In this document: piece after piece, positions 1 through 8,021 of the stretch
How the letters are laid out: every line of letters starts with the position of its first letter
Numbering within the stretch: the first letter of the stretch is position 1
Origin: Candidatus Aegiribacteria sp.
GTDB taxonomy: Bacteria; Fermentibacterota; Fermentibacteria; Fermentibacterales; JCC-6
Length of the DNA stretch: 34,805 nucleotides
Direction of reading: 5' to 3'
NCBI GenBank assembly: GCA_030613065.1
Contig: JAUWMQ010000014.1
Location: 1-34,805, forward strand
The notes under the pieces: generated by a model
Seen by the model: the letters and a program-made list of their open reading frames with translations, nothing else
Told to the model about the DNA's origin: nothing
Databases searched by the model: none
Made by a program: the position numbers and the translations under genes

Positions 1-122
1 GTATCACAGGATTCCGGTATTTCTTGGTTTCCGGTTTTAACTTCGATAGATCTGGACGCCTTATACGAACGGGAAAAGTGTATTTTGCCTGAGTTCGACT
101 GGACAAGAGTCCGGTGTACCAG
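1..122 (-). repeat. Direct repeat copy A; 5' part of a small HTH-family gene (copy runs off the left edge)
   Basis: Bases 1-122 are identical to 1014-1135 (gtatcacaggattcc...ccggtgtaccag); identity stops at 123 vs 1136. Confidence 0.95.
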
Positions 123-217
123 CAAATAGAGGAGGGCTGAGCCCCCTTTGTTTTTGCAGTTTATCCTCTACCAGCTTAATTCTTGACCGATACAAGAGTT
201 CTTACTATGAATGTTCA

Positions 218-772
218 ATGATAAAATCTCTTCTGGCTCTTATCCTGCTTACCACTCCGACTCTCTGCGGAGAGCTGCGATTCGGTCCCCGACTAGGTGT
301 GCTTACTCCCGGGGATATCAATGGTGTAACCACTCATCCCAGTTCAGGTCCTTACTTGGGGATAGCAACCGAGTTTCCCCTTTCCTCTCTGATTTCTGTG
401 GAGTTTGCTGCAGGAGCTGCTCTCGATATGCGAGGACCTCCTGGGGAACAGTTGCCAGGATACCCATCTTACGATGTCCATGATGCTGACTACTTCGCTA
501 TGGATCTTGCACTTTCAGTGAATTACTCTTTATTTAGTCTTGCTGCGGGTCCCGGATACTACTATCTAAATATGGATTGGGAACAGGATCTGACAGGATC
601 TAACAGAGAATTTAAGACAATCGATTTGAGCAGGATCGGCTACCATTTGTCGGCCGGAGTACCAGCTACCCCGATTATCGATTTTAGATTAGTTCTGCTT
701 TTTCCCGAATCCGGCAATCTATGGAGAATGGTAAGTCTGACCTGGCTACCCTTTAAAGTCCAAGTTCCCTGA
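218..772 (+). CDS. Secreted/outer-membrane-like hypothetical protein
   Basis: 184-aa ORF with N-terminal signal peptide (MIKSLLALILLTTPTLCG) and alternating beta-strand-like segments. Confidence 0.6.
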   Translation: MIKSLLALILLTTPTLCGELRFGPRLGVLTPGDINGVTTHPSSGPYLGIATEFPLSSLISVEFAAGAALDMRGPPGEQLPGYPSYDVHDADYFAMDLALSVNYSLFSLAAGPGYYYLNMDWEQDLTGSNREFKTIDLSRIGYHLSAGVPATPIIDFRLVLLFPESGNLWRMVSLTWLPFKVQVP

Positions 773-798
773 TACGTTACAGGAAGGTTCTACCAGCT

Positions 799-1218
799 CT
801 AGAAATTTCTTCTCAGTTTCCTTAACAGTCTTTCCGTGATAATCTGTTTATCCCAGTTGTCCCCAAGAAACTTGATCTCTTTCATATACTCCTGTGGAAG
901 CTTCAGCAGACATAGCCACTGAGTTATCCGATCAGAGGATACTTCATACCTCTCTGCAAGCTGCTTTCTGGTGAGACCATCACGGACCATCTCGTCATGA
1001 AGCTCCTGAGCATGTATCACAGGATTCCGGTATTTCTTGGTTTCCGGTTTTAACTTCGATAGATCTGGACGCCTTATACGAACGGGAAAAGTGTATTTTG
1101 CCTGAGTTCGACTGGACAAGAGTCCGGTGTACCAGTCCAGTTCGTGATTGACCGAAGGAAGCACATCCCGGAACTTTCTCTGCCGTTTCTGATTTACATC
1201 GATACAGATCTTCCACAT
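799..1218 (-). CDS. Small HTH protein (ParB/recombinase-type HTH: TRKQLAERYEVSSDRITQWLCLLKLPQE)
   Basis: ORF 799-1491 trimmed to the internal ATG (MWKICIDVNQ...); the longer N-terminus is antisense to the propeller gene. Related sequences recur at 1-122, ~2391-2530 and 3313-3530. Confidence 0.55.
   Translation of the reverse strand: MWKICIDVNQKRQRKFRDVLPSVNHELDWYTGLLSSRTQAKYTFPVRIRRPDLSKLKPETKKYRNPVIHAQELHDEMVRDGLTRKQLAERYEVSSDRITQWLCLLKLPQEYMKEIKFLGDNWDKQIITERLLRKLRRNF
1014..1135 (-). repeat. Direct repeat copy B (within the HTH gene)
   Basis: Exact 122-bp match to 1-122. Confidence 0.95.
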
Positions 1219-1258
1219 GTTCCCCGGAAGTCCGATATTCAAACCTAAGGAGACAGAG

Positions 1259-2240
1259 ATGAAATCATTTATTAGCGTGTCATTGTTTGCTGCAGTTGCA
1301 CTCTTGGCTTCCTGTGGAGAAGACAGCACCGGACCGTCGGGAGCGGAACCCGATGCAATGCCGGACAGTGTTGTTGCAGTAATCAATGTGGGTGAAGGGC
1401 CCTCTGAAACGTGCGCCCTTCCCTCCGGCGATTTCGTATACGTTGCCAATAATGGTAGTAACACCGTCTCAGTAATCCGCACGTCTGACAACTCCGTCGT
1501 GGCGACAGTAACAGTGGGGGATGGCCCTCAGGGTATCTGCAGCCTTCCATCCGGAGAGTACGTGTATGTGACCAATACACTCGATGACAACGTTTCGGTT
1601 ATCCGCCACCACTGACAATACGGTTGTGGCGACGATCGACGTGGGAGACGTTCCCATGGGAATCTGCGCCCTTCCAGATGGAGAGTATGTGTATGTGACC
1701 AGATTCATGAGTCATCTGGTGTCAGTAATACGCACCTCCGACAACACCGTAGTCGACTCTGCAATTGTTGGGGATTCCCCTGCAGGGATATGCGCGCTTC
1801 CCTCAGGGGATTACGTTTACGTGTCCAATCATTCGGATGGCAACGTTTCAGTTATCCGTACTTCGGACAACGCTACTGTAGCAAATGTAGCCGTAGCATC
1901 TCTTCCCGTACCCATCTGTACCACCCCATCCGGAGCGCGCGTGTACGTAGGATGTGGAGAATGGGATGTGCACGTTATCAGCACGGCAAGTAACACTGTT
2001 GTCGATCAGATATGGGAGCTTGGTGATGAACTCTCGGGTATCTGCTGCATTCCATCTGGATCAGCAGTGTATGTAACAAGCTGGAAGAACAATACCGTTT
2101 CGATAATCAGGACTCAGGACAATACCGTTGTGGCGACCATCGATGTAGGTAACGACCCCTTCGGCATCTGTTCCCTTCCATCCGGAGAGTACCTGTACGT
2201 GAGTAACTTCTCCGGTAATACGGTTTCCGTTCTGAACTGA
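1259..2240 (+). pseudogene. YVTN-type beta-propeller lipoprotein, frameshifted
   Basis: Lipoprotein signal (MKSFISVSLFAAVALLASC) then repeated ~42-aa units 'NTVSVIRTSDNTVVATVxVGDxPxGICxLPSGEYVYV'. Frame breaks at ~1606 where one extra C turns CGC-ACC-ACT-GAC into CGC-CAC-CAC-TGA; reading resumes in the next frame to 2240. Confidence 0.85.
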
Positions 2241-2257
2241 GCCCGATCACCCAGAAT

Positions 2258-2284
2258 ACCTGGTCCTGCTGTTCAGGACCAGGT
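2258..2284 (+). terminator. Hairpin downstream of propeller gene
   Basis: ACCTGGTCCTG-ctgtt-CAGGACCAGGT, 11-bp perfect stem, 5-nt loop, 17 nt after the stop; no strong U tract. Confidence 0.55.
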
Positions 2285-2390
2285 GTTCCAGAGGGAATCA
2301 GCGAAGAAACGCCGGATGGTACTTACGTACTTGTTTGTGATACTGCTTTCAGCACTATTGTCATTTATGAGTACGATCCCTACCCCTGAC

Positions 2391-2530
2391 TTCTCTCCTC
2401 AATGCTCTGAGCATTCTTTCAGTAACTACTTGCCTGTCCCAATTGTCACCCAGTGAAATAATCTCCCTGACAGGATAACCACCACACCAGAACTGGTTCG
2501 AGTTAAGGAATACCCGGTGTACCAGCCAGC
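2391..2530 (-). pseudogene. Relic of the small HTH family (internally deleted)
   Basis: Reverse complement reads VREIISLGDNWDRQVVTERMLRALRRE, matching the 799-1218 C-terminus (MKEIKFLGDNWDKQIITERLLRKLRRN); a WYTG...RT fragment like its N-terminal half lies directly upstream; the HTH core is missing. Confidence 0.7.
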
Positions 2531-2638
2531 TCTGAGTTCAGATTCAAGATAAGAAGATAACACTCTGCTATCCAACAATGATATTTCACTAGTTCAATGC
2601 TATACTTTCGTGGCTTGTTAATCCGTTGGTCTGTACAT

Positions 2639-2932
2639 TTACTGTGTATGAAGCGCATCAAGCACAGCTTTGGGATTCCTTGACGCTACTCTCAATAGTG
2701 CTTTAGCTGGTCCTTCAGGTTTCCTCCTACCCTGCTCCCAGTTTTGTAGAGTGCGTACACTTACACCAATCATTAGTGCAAATTCGCTTTGAGAAACATG
2801 AAGTGTTTCCCGAATCTTCTTGATGTCAGGGGGATTCATGCTGAATACTCGACTTGGAGCTTTTCGGTCAGCCTTGATATCACCAGCTTCCTTAATACTG
2901 GCAACTAGCATTTCAAAATCTTTGTTCTTCAT
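2639..2932 (-). CDS. XRE/HigA-type antitoxin
   Basis: HTH 'MNPPDIKKIRETLHVSQSEFALMIGVSVRTLQNWEQGRRKPEGPAKALLRV', the usual signature of HigA2/NadS-like antitoxins; follows a RelE-like reading frame. Confidence 0.85.
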   Translation of the reverse strand: MKNKDFEMLVASIKEAGDIKADRKAPSRVFSMNPPDIKKIRETLHVSQSEFALMIGVSVRTLQNWEQGRRKPEGPAKALLRVASRNPKAVLDALHTQ

Positions 2933-3243
2933 GACATATTCTCCTCAATCAGCTGTTTCAGTGTGTTTATCTGCTCAGTCGTCAGATCTTTCTGGTCTGC
3001 CTTTTTGTATATGAAAATCATGTAGATATCATCCGGAGGGTCCCACTAATAAATCAAACGCAATCCTCCTCTCTTTCCAGAGCCACGCATTTTCCATCTG
3101 ATTTATCTTAAGCCACTGGATGCTTTAATCACAGAGCCAGCATCAGGTCGTAACATCAATGCCATTTGCAGCATTCTGTAGCTTTCATCAGGAAGCAGCT
3201 TCTGGATTAACTTTGTGAATATTGAAGTCTCTATGAATTTCAT
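2929..3243 (-). pseudogene. RelE/HigB-family toxin, two in-frame stop codons
   Basis: One continuous frame: MKFIETSIFTKLIQKLLPDESYRMLQMALMLRPDAGSVIKASSGLR*IRWKMRGSGKRGGLRLIY*WDPPDDIYMIFIYKKADQKDLTTEQINTLKQLIEENMS*. TAA at 3103-3105, TAG at 3046-3048; 105 codons, overlaps the antitoxin start. Confidence 0.85.
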
Positions 3244-3249
3244 AAACAG

Positions 3250-3278
3250 TATATACGCCATTGGCGTATAGCAGTCAA
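3250..3278 (-). promoter_or_regulatory. TA promoter/operator: -35 TTGACT, 17-bp spacer, -10 TATATA with 19-bp palindrome
   Basis: TATACGCCA-T-TGGCGTATA (3252-3270) is a perfect inverted repeat filling the spacer; the -10 ends 6 nt before the toxin ATG. Confidence 0.65.
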
Positions 3279-3312
3279 GGTTATTGTTAACGGAATAATG
3301 GATGATAGACGT

Positions 3313-3530
3313 TCAGCAAGTAGATCTTCTGCTCGACCGCAACTCTCGTTCTGTAATAACCTGGCTATTCCAGCAATCACCCAAGGCTTCAATCTCACGC
3401 TTCTTCTCTTCTGGCAGCTTCAGCAGACAAAGCCACTGAGTTATTCTGTCAGAGGAGACTCCATGACTGTTCGCAAGCTGCTTTCTGGTGAGGTTATCCC
3501 GGACCATCTCGCCATGGAGTTCCCGAGAGC
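3313..3530 (-). pseudogene. C-terminal fragment of the small HTH family
   Basis: RELHGEMVRDNLTRKQLANSHGVSSDRITQWLCLLKLPEEKKREIEALGDCWNSQVITERELRSSRRS aligns closely to the 799-1218 C-terminal half; the N-terminal half is absent. Confidence 0.7.
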
Positions 3531-3554
3531 AGTAAATAGTAGTATATAGAATAC

Positions 3555-3697
3555 TCGTCATATACTGCGATATACATCATAATGTTCCCTTAATTCGTAA
3601 CATACTACGATATATCCATATATGAACAATGCTATTGTAACTCGTACAATGTTACGATTTAATACTTGACATGAATATATCTCGTAATATATTACGA
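3555..3697 (+). promoter_or_regulatory. hipBA operator array: four 16-bp palindromic sites plus promoter
   Basis: TCGTCATATACTGCGA (3555-3570), TCGTAACATACTACGA (3595-3610), TCGTACAATGTTACGA (3642-3657), TCGTAATATATTACGA (3682-3697, perfect palindrome). TTGACA at 3666-3671, 16 bp, TATATT at 3688-3693 inside the last site. Confidence 0.8.
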
Positions 3698-3731
3698 TAT
3701 AACTATAACTTGGAATATTCGGAGGTTTTGA

Positions 3732-4076
3732 ATGAAACTGAACAGGCAGATAACAGAGCAGACCGTTTTGGAAGAACTGGGACGGCGGATTACACGACGT
3801 CGTGTTGATCTGAGAATTACTCAGGCTGATGCTGCAGAGCAGGCAGGACTGGGCAAGCGGACGCTTGAGCGGATTGAAGCCGGAGAAGACTGCAGAATTT
3901 CCAGCCTGATAAGATTACTGCGAGTCCTGGATCTTATGGATAATCTTGATCGTTTGGTTCCCGAGCCGGGTCCGCACCCGATGGAGCTTTTAAAAACAAA
4001 AGGGAAAGACCGGAAAAGGGCTTCCTCCCGCCGGGATGAAGCAAGTGAACCATGGCACTGGGGAGACCGGAAGTGA
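3732..4076 (+). CDS. hipB: HipB-like XRE antitoxin
   Basis: HTH 'ITQADAAEQAGLGKRTLERIEAGEDCRISSLIRLLRVLDL'; overlaps hipA by 25 nt; RBS GGAGG. Confidence 0.85.
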   Translation: MKLNRQITEQTVLEELGRRITRRRVDLRITQADAAEQAGLGKRTLERIEAGEDCRISSLIRLLRVLDLMDNLDRLVPEPGPHPMELLKTKGKDRKRASSRRDEASEPWHWGDRK

Positions 4077-5380
4077 ACACCCTTGCTGAGGTTAGACTAT
4101 GGGGAAGAACAATAGGGGCTGTGGTTCTTCCGGAAGGAGGCTTAACCTCTTCCTTTCAGTATGAAAGGGCTTTCTCGCAAAGTGGTATTCAGGTAGCACC
4201 GCTGATGATGCCTCTTTCTCAAAGGATATTTTCATTTCCTGAGCTAAGCCGATTGTCCTTTCAGGGGCTTCCGGGGCTTCTTTCTGATTCTCTGCCGGAC
4301 CGGTTCGGTAATGCTCTTATCAACGAATGGCTTGCAAGGCAGGGGCGCACACCGGAGTCATTCAATACAGTAGAGCGTCTGTGCTATACGGGAACCAGGG
4401 GAATGGGTGCACTTGAATTCTTTCCTGCCGAAGGTCCGGAACCCGGGAAGAAGAGAACAGTACAGGTGGATGAACTGGTCAAACTGGCTTCAATGATACT
4501 GGAGCGCAGAGACAGCATTGAGGGCAGTCTCAACACCGAATACTCAGAGGATTCACTTACAGATATTCTAAGAGTTGGCACTTCAGCTGGCGGAGCCCGG
4601 CCGAAGGCCATTATAGCATGGAATCCACTGACCAATGCCGTACGCTCCGGCCAGATCAGCGCAGGGGACGGGTTCCAGTACTGGCTCTTGAAATTCGACG
4701 GGGTAAGCGGTAACAGAGAGAATGAGCTGAACGATCCCGAAGGTTATGGCATTATTGAATATGCCTACTCAGTAATGGCAAAAGATTGCGGAATTGAAAT
4801 GAGCGAATGCAGGCTTCTGACCGAAAACAATCGGAACCATTTCATGACCCGTCGTTTCGACAGGTTTCCAGATGGCGGGAAGCTTCATATGCAGTCTCTT
4901 GCAGCCCTTGCACACTTAAATTTCAATCAGGCGGGAGCATACAGTTATGAGCAGGCTCTGCAGGTGATTCGAAGGCTGGATCTGCCACAAAATTCAGTTG
5001 AACAGCAGTACCGCAGAATGGTGTTCAACATTGTTGCCAGGAACCAGGATGACCATGTGAAGAACATTGCCTTTCTTATGGATAGAAGCGGCAGGTGGTT
5101 GCTGGCGCCTGCCTTCGATGTTAATTACAGCTACCGGCATAAAGGAGAGTGGACTTCCAGCCACCAGATGACACTCAACGGCAGAAGAGGCAACTTTACA
5201 GAAGAAGACTTCAGGCAATGTGCCCGAACAGCTTCAATGAAACAGGGACAGTGGAAAACCATACTATCCGAAGTACAGGAAGTTGTATCAAACTGGAGAG
5301 ACTACGCGGACGAAGCGGGAGTGTTCCCCCGACAGCGGGACAGCATACAGAAAACCCTCAGGCTGGAGCGGTTTCAGTAG
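4052..5380 (+). CDS. hipA: HipA-family Ser/Thr kinase toxin
   Basis: Full-length 442 aa with 'VGTSAGGARPKAIIAWN', 'FMTRRFDRFPDGGKLHMQSLAAL', 'NIVARNQDDHVKNIAFLMD', 'WLLAPAFDVNYS' (catalytic N-x-D-D-H-x-K-N and D-loop). Confidence 0.92.
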   Translation: MALGRPEVNTLAEVRLWGRTIGAVVLPEGGLTSSFQYERAFSQSGIQVAPLMMPLSQRIFSFPELSRLSFQGLPGLLSDSLPDRFGNALINEWLARQGRTPESFNTVERLCYTGTRGMGALEFFPAEGPEPGKKRTVQVDELVKLASMILERRDSIEGSLNTEYSEDSLTDILRVGTSAGGARPKAIIAWNPLTNAVRSGQISAGDGFQYWLLKFDGVSGNRENELNDPEGYGIIEYAYSVMAKDCGIEMSECRLLTENNRNHFMTRRFDRFPDGGKLHMQSLAALAHLNFNQAGAYSYEQALQVIRRLDLPQNSVEQQYRRMVFNIVARNQDDHVKNIAFLMDRSGRWLLAPAFDVNYSYRHKGEWTSSHQMTLNGRRGNFTEEDFRQCARTASMKQGQWKTILSEVQEVVSNWRDYADEAGVFPRQRDSIQKTLRLERFQ

Positions 5381-5487
5381 CGGAAAGCACAAAACAATTT
5401 AGGGTAGTTTGTCCCTTATTAATGACATGGCAAGGGAACCAAAGATTCTGGAAGAAACACTCCAACCGACTATAGTAAATCAGTTCT

Positions 5488-6090
5488 TCAGAACATTGCC
5501 TTTATCTCTCCCCAGGTGCTACTCTCCTTGGTATCCGACAGATCCCACCACTGCCAGATGTACCATTGGTCATCTGTGGTATCCTGGCGGCATATGAAAA
5601 GAGCAGAACCTGCTGCCCTGAATCCTTCAGATTGAGCCTCATTCGTATAGACCTTGAGATCAAATGTGCGAGGCAACTGAAGCGACAGTCCGGTGGAATC
5701 ACCTGTCCATGGGGACTCAGAGGTGCCATAAATAGTAAGCGCTATGGAGTTTACGTACGCGAACATGTTCTGGTGATACAGCTCTTCGATATCGTATCCC
5801 CAGAAGCTGTCCTGTTTAGCGGAATTACCGTGAGGATCAAACCATAGGAGATGGAATTCGAAGTCTTCCCTGAAGCAGCTCATGTAGAGGTCAATATCCC
5901 TTGCATTGTACGCGTACTCCAGATTCTCGATCACCTTCCAGGCGCTGTCTATTGTATCCCATGGAGCACCCGGAGGTGTACTGCTGCTCGGACCGGTAAG
6001 GCAGGCCATGGATAGTAACACTGCTGTTAACATCGAAGCGATTGCAACCATTACTGTATGTTTCTTACTGATGCTCTTTCTGTCTGTCAT
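5488..6090 (-). CDS. Lipoprotein, SnoaL/DUF4440-like small fold (tentative)
   Basis: Lipobox-like MLTAVLLSMAC; C-terminus DDQWYIWQWWDLSD. Confidence 0.6.
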   Translation of the reverse strand: MTDRKSISKKHTVMVAIASMLTAVLLSMACLTGPSSSTPPGAPWDTIDSAWKVIENLEYAYNARDIDLYMSCFREDFEFHLLWFDPHGNSAKQDSFWGYDIEELYHQNMFAYVNSIALTIYGTSESPWTGDSTGLSLQLPRTFDLKVYTNEAQSEGFRAAGSALFICRQDTTDDQWYIWQWWDLSDTKESSTWGEIKAMF

Positions 6091-6250
6091 TTCAGTTCCT
6101 CCTCATCGAACCATTGCCATATGTACCAGTTATCCTCCGAATCGGGCACGCATACGAACATGACCTGAACCGACTCGAGCAGAATGTCAGCCGGAAAATT
6201 GAAATCATTAGTCCGTATCCTGGATTCCTGGATAAATTTATACAAAAATA
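6087..6250 (-). pseudogene. C-terminal relic of a paralogous lipoprotein
   Basis: Reverse complement reads FNFPADILLESVQVMFVCVPDSEDNWYIWQWFDEEELK*, matching the C-terminal motif of the next gene (ALFICRQDTTDDQWYIWQWWD); stop overlaps the next ATG (ATGA). Confidence 0.65.
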
Positions 6251-6502
6251 AACGGGATCTCGGTCAGCGTTCTCATGATGTCTACTTTCCTTTCAGCCAG
6301 TGCGGATTACAGCCACTCCCTTCACGAAAGACAGGAAACCGGTTCCGCACAATTGTGTCATGCACATCTGAAAGGACATAGGACTCAGAGAAAACCTCCC
6401 TGGGTTGGTTTGCGAAGAACAACTTGAAGTTCAACTGATTTATACATGATACATACCGAGTTAGCTGTCAAGAGATATCAATACCCGCTGTTCATTATTA
6501 TA

Positions 6503-7618
6503 TCAGTCGGTAGGGAAATCGATTACATAGAGTTTCTGAAATCCATCAGGAGGATCCTCTTCCCAGCCCAGTATGCCGAAGCTGTCGATATGGAACTTCC
6601 AGCTGCCGCTTTCGACCGGGAGCCTTGCCGAGAAGAGATGAGCACCTGTCATATCGTAAACGTCGAAAACCGGTTCAAGCTCGGTTCCTCTGACAACCCA
6701 CAGGCGCTCTTCGTTGTCAACACCGAGAGCTTTAATGAATGTTCTGTAGGGGTCCGGCTCCCATTCTATCACAGGACCCTGCATTCCCATTCTGTTTGCC
6801 CAGCTCTCAATATAAACAATCTCATCTTCCATCTCCTGCGCGGTCTTTTCGACACGTGGAATGTCTCTGATGATGTGAAAAAGTTCGCTTCCATCCCTGT
6901 TGAAGGCGAACACTTCGTAAGATTCGCTGGATGTGGGAGAGTAATGGAACCTGCCCTGGCTGTCTCCTGTGATGGAGAAAGAGAACATCATACTGGTGAG
7001 TATACTTGTGAAGTTAGAGAAATCGAAAGGCACTTCGTCCTCATAGTACAGGATATCAGGTTCCCTGTTAACGCAGTATTTTGCAATAGTGCGAATCATC
7101 ATCGGCTGGTCTCTCTCCATGTCGAATCCCAGCACAATCCCGGCATAGCTGCTTTCAGCAACAGCACAGGTTTCAATGGGCGGGCGGTTATCCCAGAGGG
7201 AGATGTTCTCTATAAAACTGAATGTACTATCGTAAGATTTGAAAGCGTTACTCATTGGGTCGTGAACTAGAATTCTGCCATCATTCAGACCAGCAACGTA
7301 AAGCGGCATAAGAAGCTCCCCCGGTCCTGAACCACTACGGCCGATCTGACAGACATATTCACCATTACTACTAAAGACTTTCACTCCGCATACAATCTGG
7401 TCGAGTACGAGTATCTGTCCGGCAGTATCATGGCTTACATCAGTTATAGAACCGAAGGTTTCTGTGCTGTCGCCTGTTTCGATACCGATACTGTAATCGA
7501 TAGACAGCTCCACCATTTCATCTGATTGCTCTATTACCACTGCATCAGGATCATCCCCGGACCCTGGAACAATGACTATCAGCACCGGGAATAATGCACA
7601 AACGATATTGAATTTCAT
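6503..7618 (-). CDS. Secreted 6-bladed beta-propeller protein
   Basis: Signal peptide MKFNIVCALFPVLIVIVPGSG; blade motifs 'GQILVLDQIVCGVKVFSSNGEYVCQIGRSGSGPGELLMP'; RBS GGAGG upstream of this ATG. Confidence 0.75.
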   Translation of the reverse strand: MKFNIVCALFPVLIVIVPGSGDDPDAVVIEQSDEMVELSIDYSIGIETGDSTETFGSITDVSHDTAGQILVLDQIVCGVKVFSSNGEYVCQIGRSGSGPGELLMPLYVAGLNDGRILVHDPMSNAFKSYDSTFSFIENISLWDNRPPIETCAVAESSYAGIVLGFDMERDQPMMIRTIAKYCVNREPDILYYEDEVPFDFSNFTSILTSMMFSFSITGDSQGRFHYSPTSSESYEVFAFNRDGSELFHIIRDIPRVEKTAQEMEDEIVYIESWANRMGMQGPVIEWEPDPYRTFIKALGVDNEERLWVVRGTELEPVFDVYDMTGAHLFSARLPVESGSWKFHIDSFGILGWEEDPPDGFQKLYVIDFPTD

Positions 7619-7759
7619 AGTGCCACCACCTCCTGTCAGCACCCGCGGGGAGCACTGCTTTGCATTAGATACAAGTAGAATACTGTAAATCTCAGCTTAA
7701 ATACTATTACGCACTGAAGTTACCCTGGCTTCACACGCTTTTAAAAAGAGTTGATGCGG

Positions 7760-7849
7760 CTATTCCTCCGGGACCAGCGAAGCCACTAACGAAGCGATTC
7801 CTACGAGTACGATTCCAACCCCGATTATCAGTGGTTTGGAACTGACGCT
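7760..7849 (-). other. Short single-TM reading frame (possible gene fragment)
   Basis: TTG-start frame NSVSSKPLIIGVGIVLVGIASLVASLVPEE*, TTGA-overlapping the end of the ECF-like frame. Confidence 0.3.
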
Positions 7850-8021
7850 ATTCAAAGCTGTGGGAAGCTCTCATGTTTCCGAAGTGTGCGAAGCCTGGTC
7901 CAAGCCTTCACGAACGTCTCCTGCGCAAGATCCCTGGCCGCGTCCTGGTCCTGAATCATACGCTGGAGCAGCGCGTGAACCAGCCCTCCGTAGTCATCTA
8001 TCAGCCTCAGACCTCCTGTTA
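7846..8021 (-). pseudogene. ECF sigma factor region-2 fragment
   Basis: Reverse complement reads LRLIDDYGGLVHALLQRMIQDQDAARDLAQETFVKAWTRLRTLRKHESFPQL*, characteristic of ECF sigma-70 region 2; truncated at both ends. Confidence 0.65.

Noticed and set aside
1219-1491. N-terminal extension of the 799-1491 minus-strand ORF
   Set aside because: It is antisense to the repetitive propeller gene and has no family signature; the internal ATG at 1218 fits better.
1600-1615. Phase-variable or programmed frameshift in the propeller gene
   Set aside because: No homopolymer or slippery heptamer at the break; treated as mutation or sequencing error.
3046-3105. Stop-codon recoding in the toxin gene
   Set aside because: TAA, TAG and TGA are all used as ordinary gene ends nearby; no SECIS or other recoding element seen.
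3732-5380. Tripartite HipBST-type system
   Set aside because: HipA is a single full-length 442-aa protein including the N-terminal part; no separate HipS gene.
6446-7270. 274-aa plus-strand ORF
   Set aside because: Antisense to the secreted propeller gene, which has a signal peptide and RBS.
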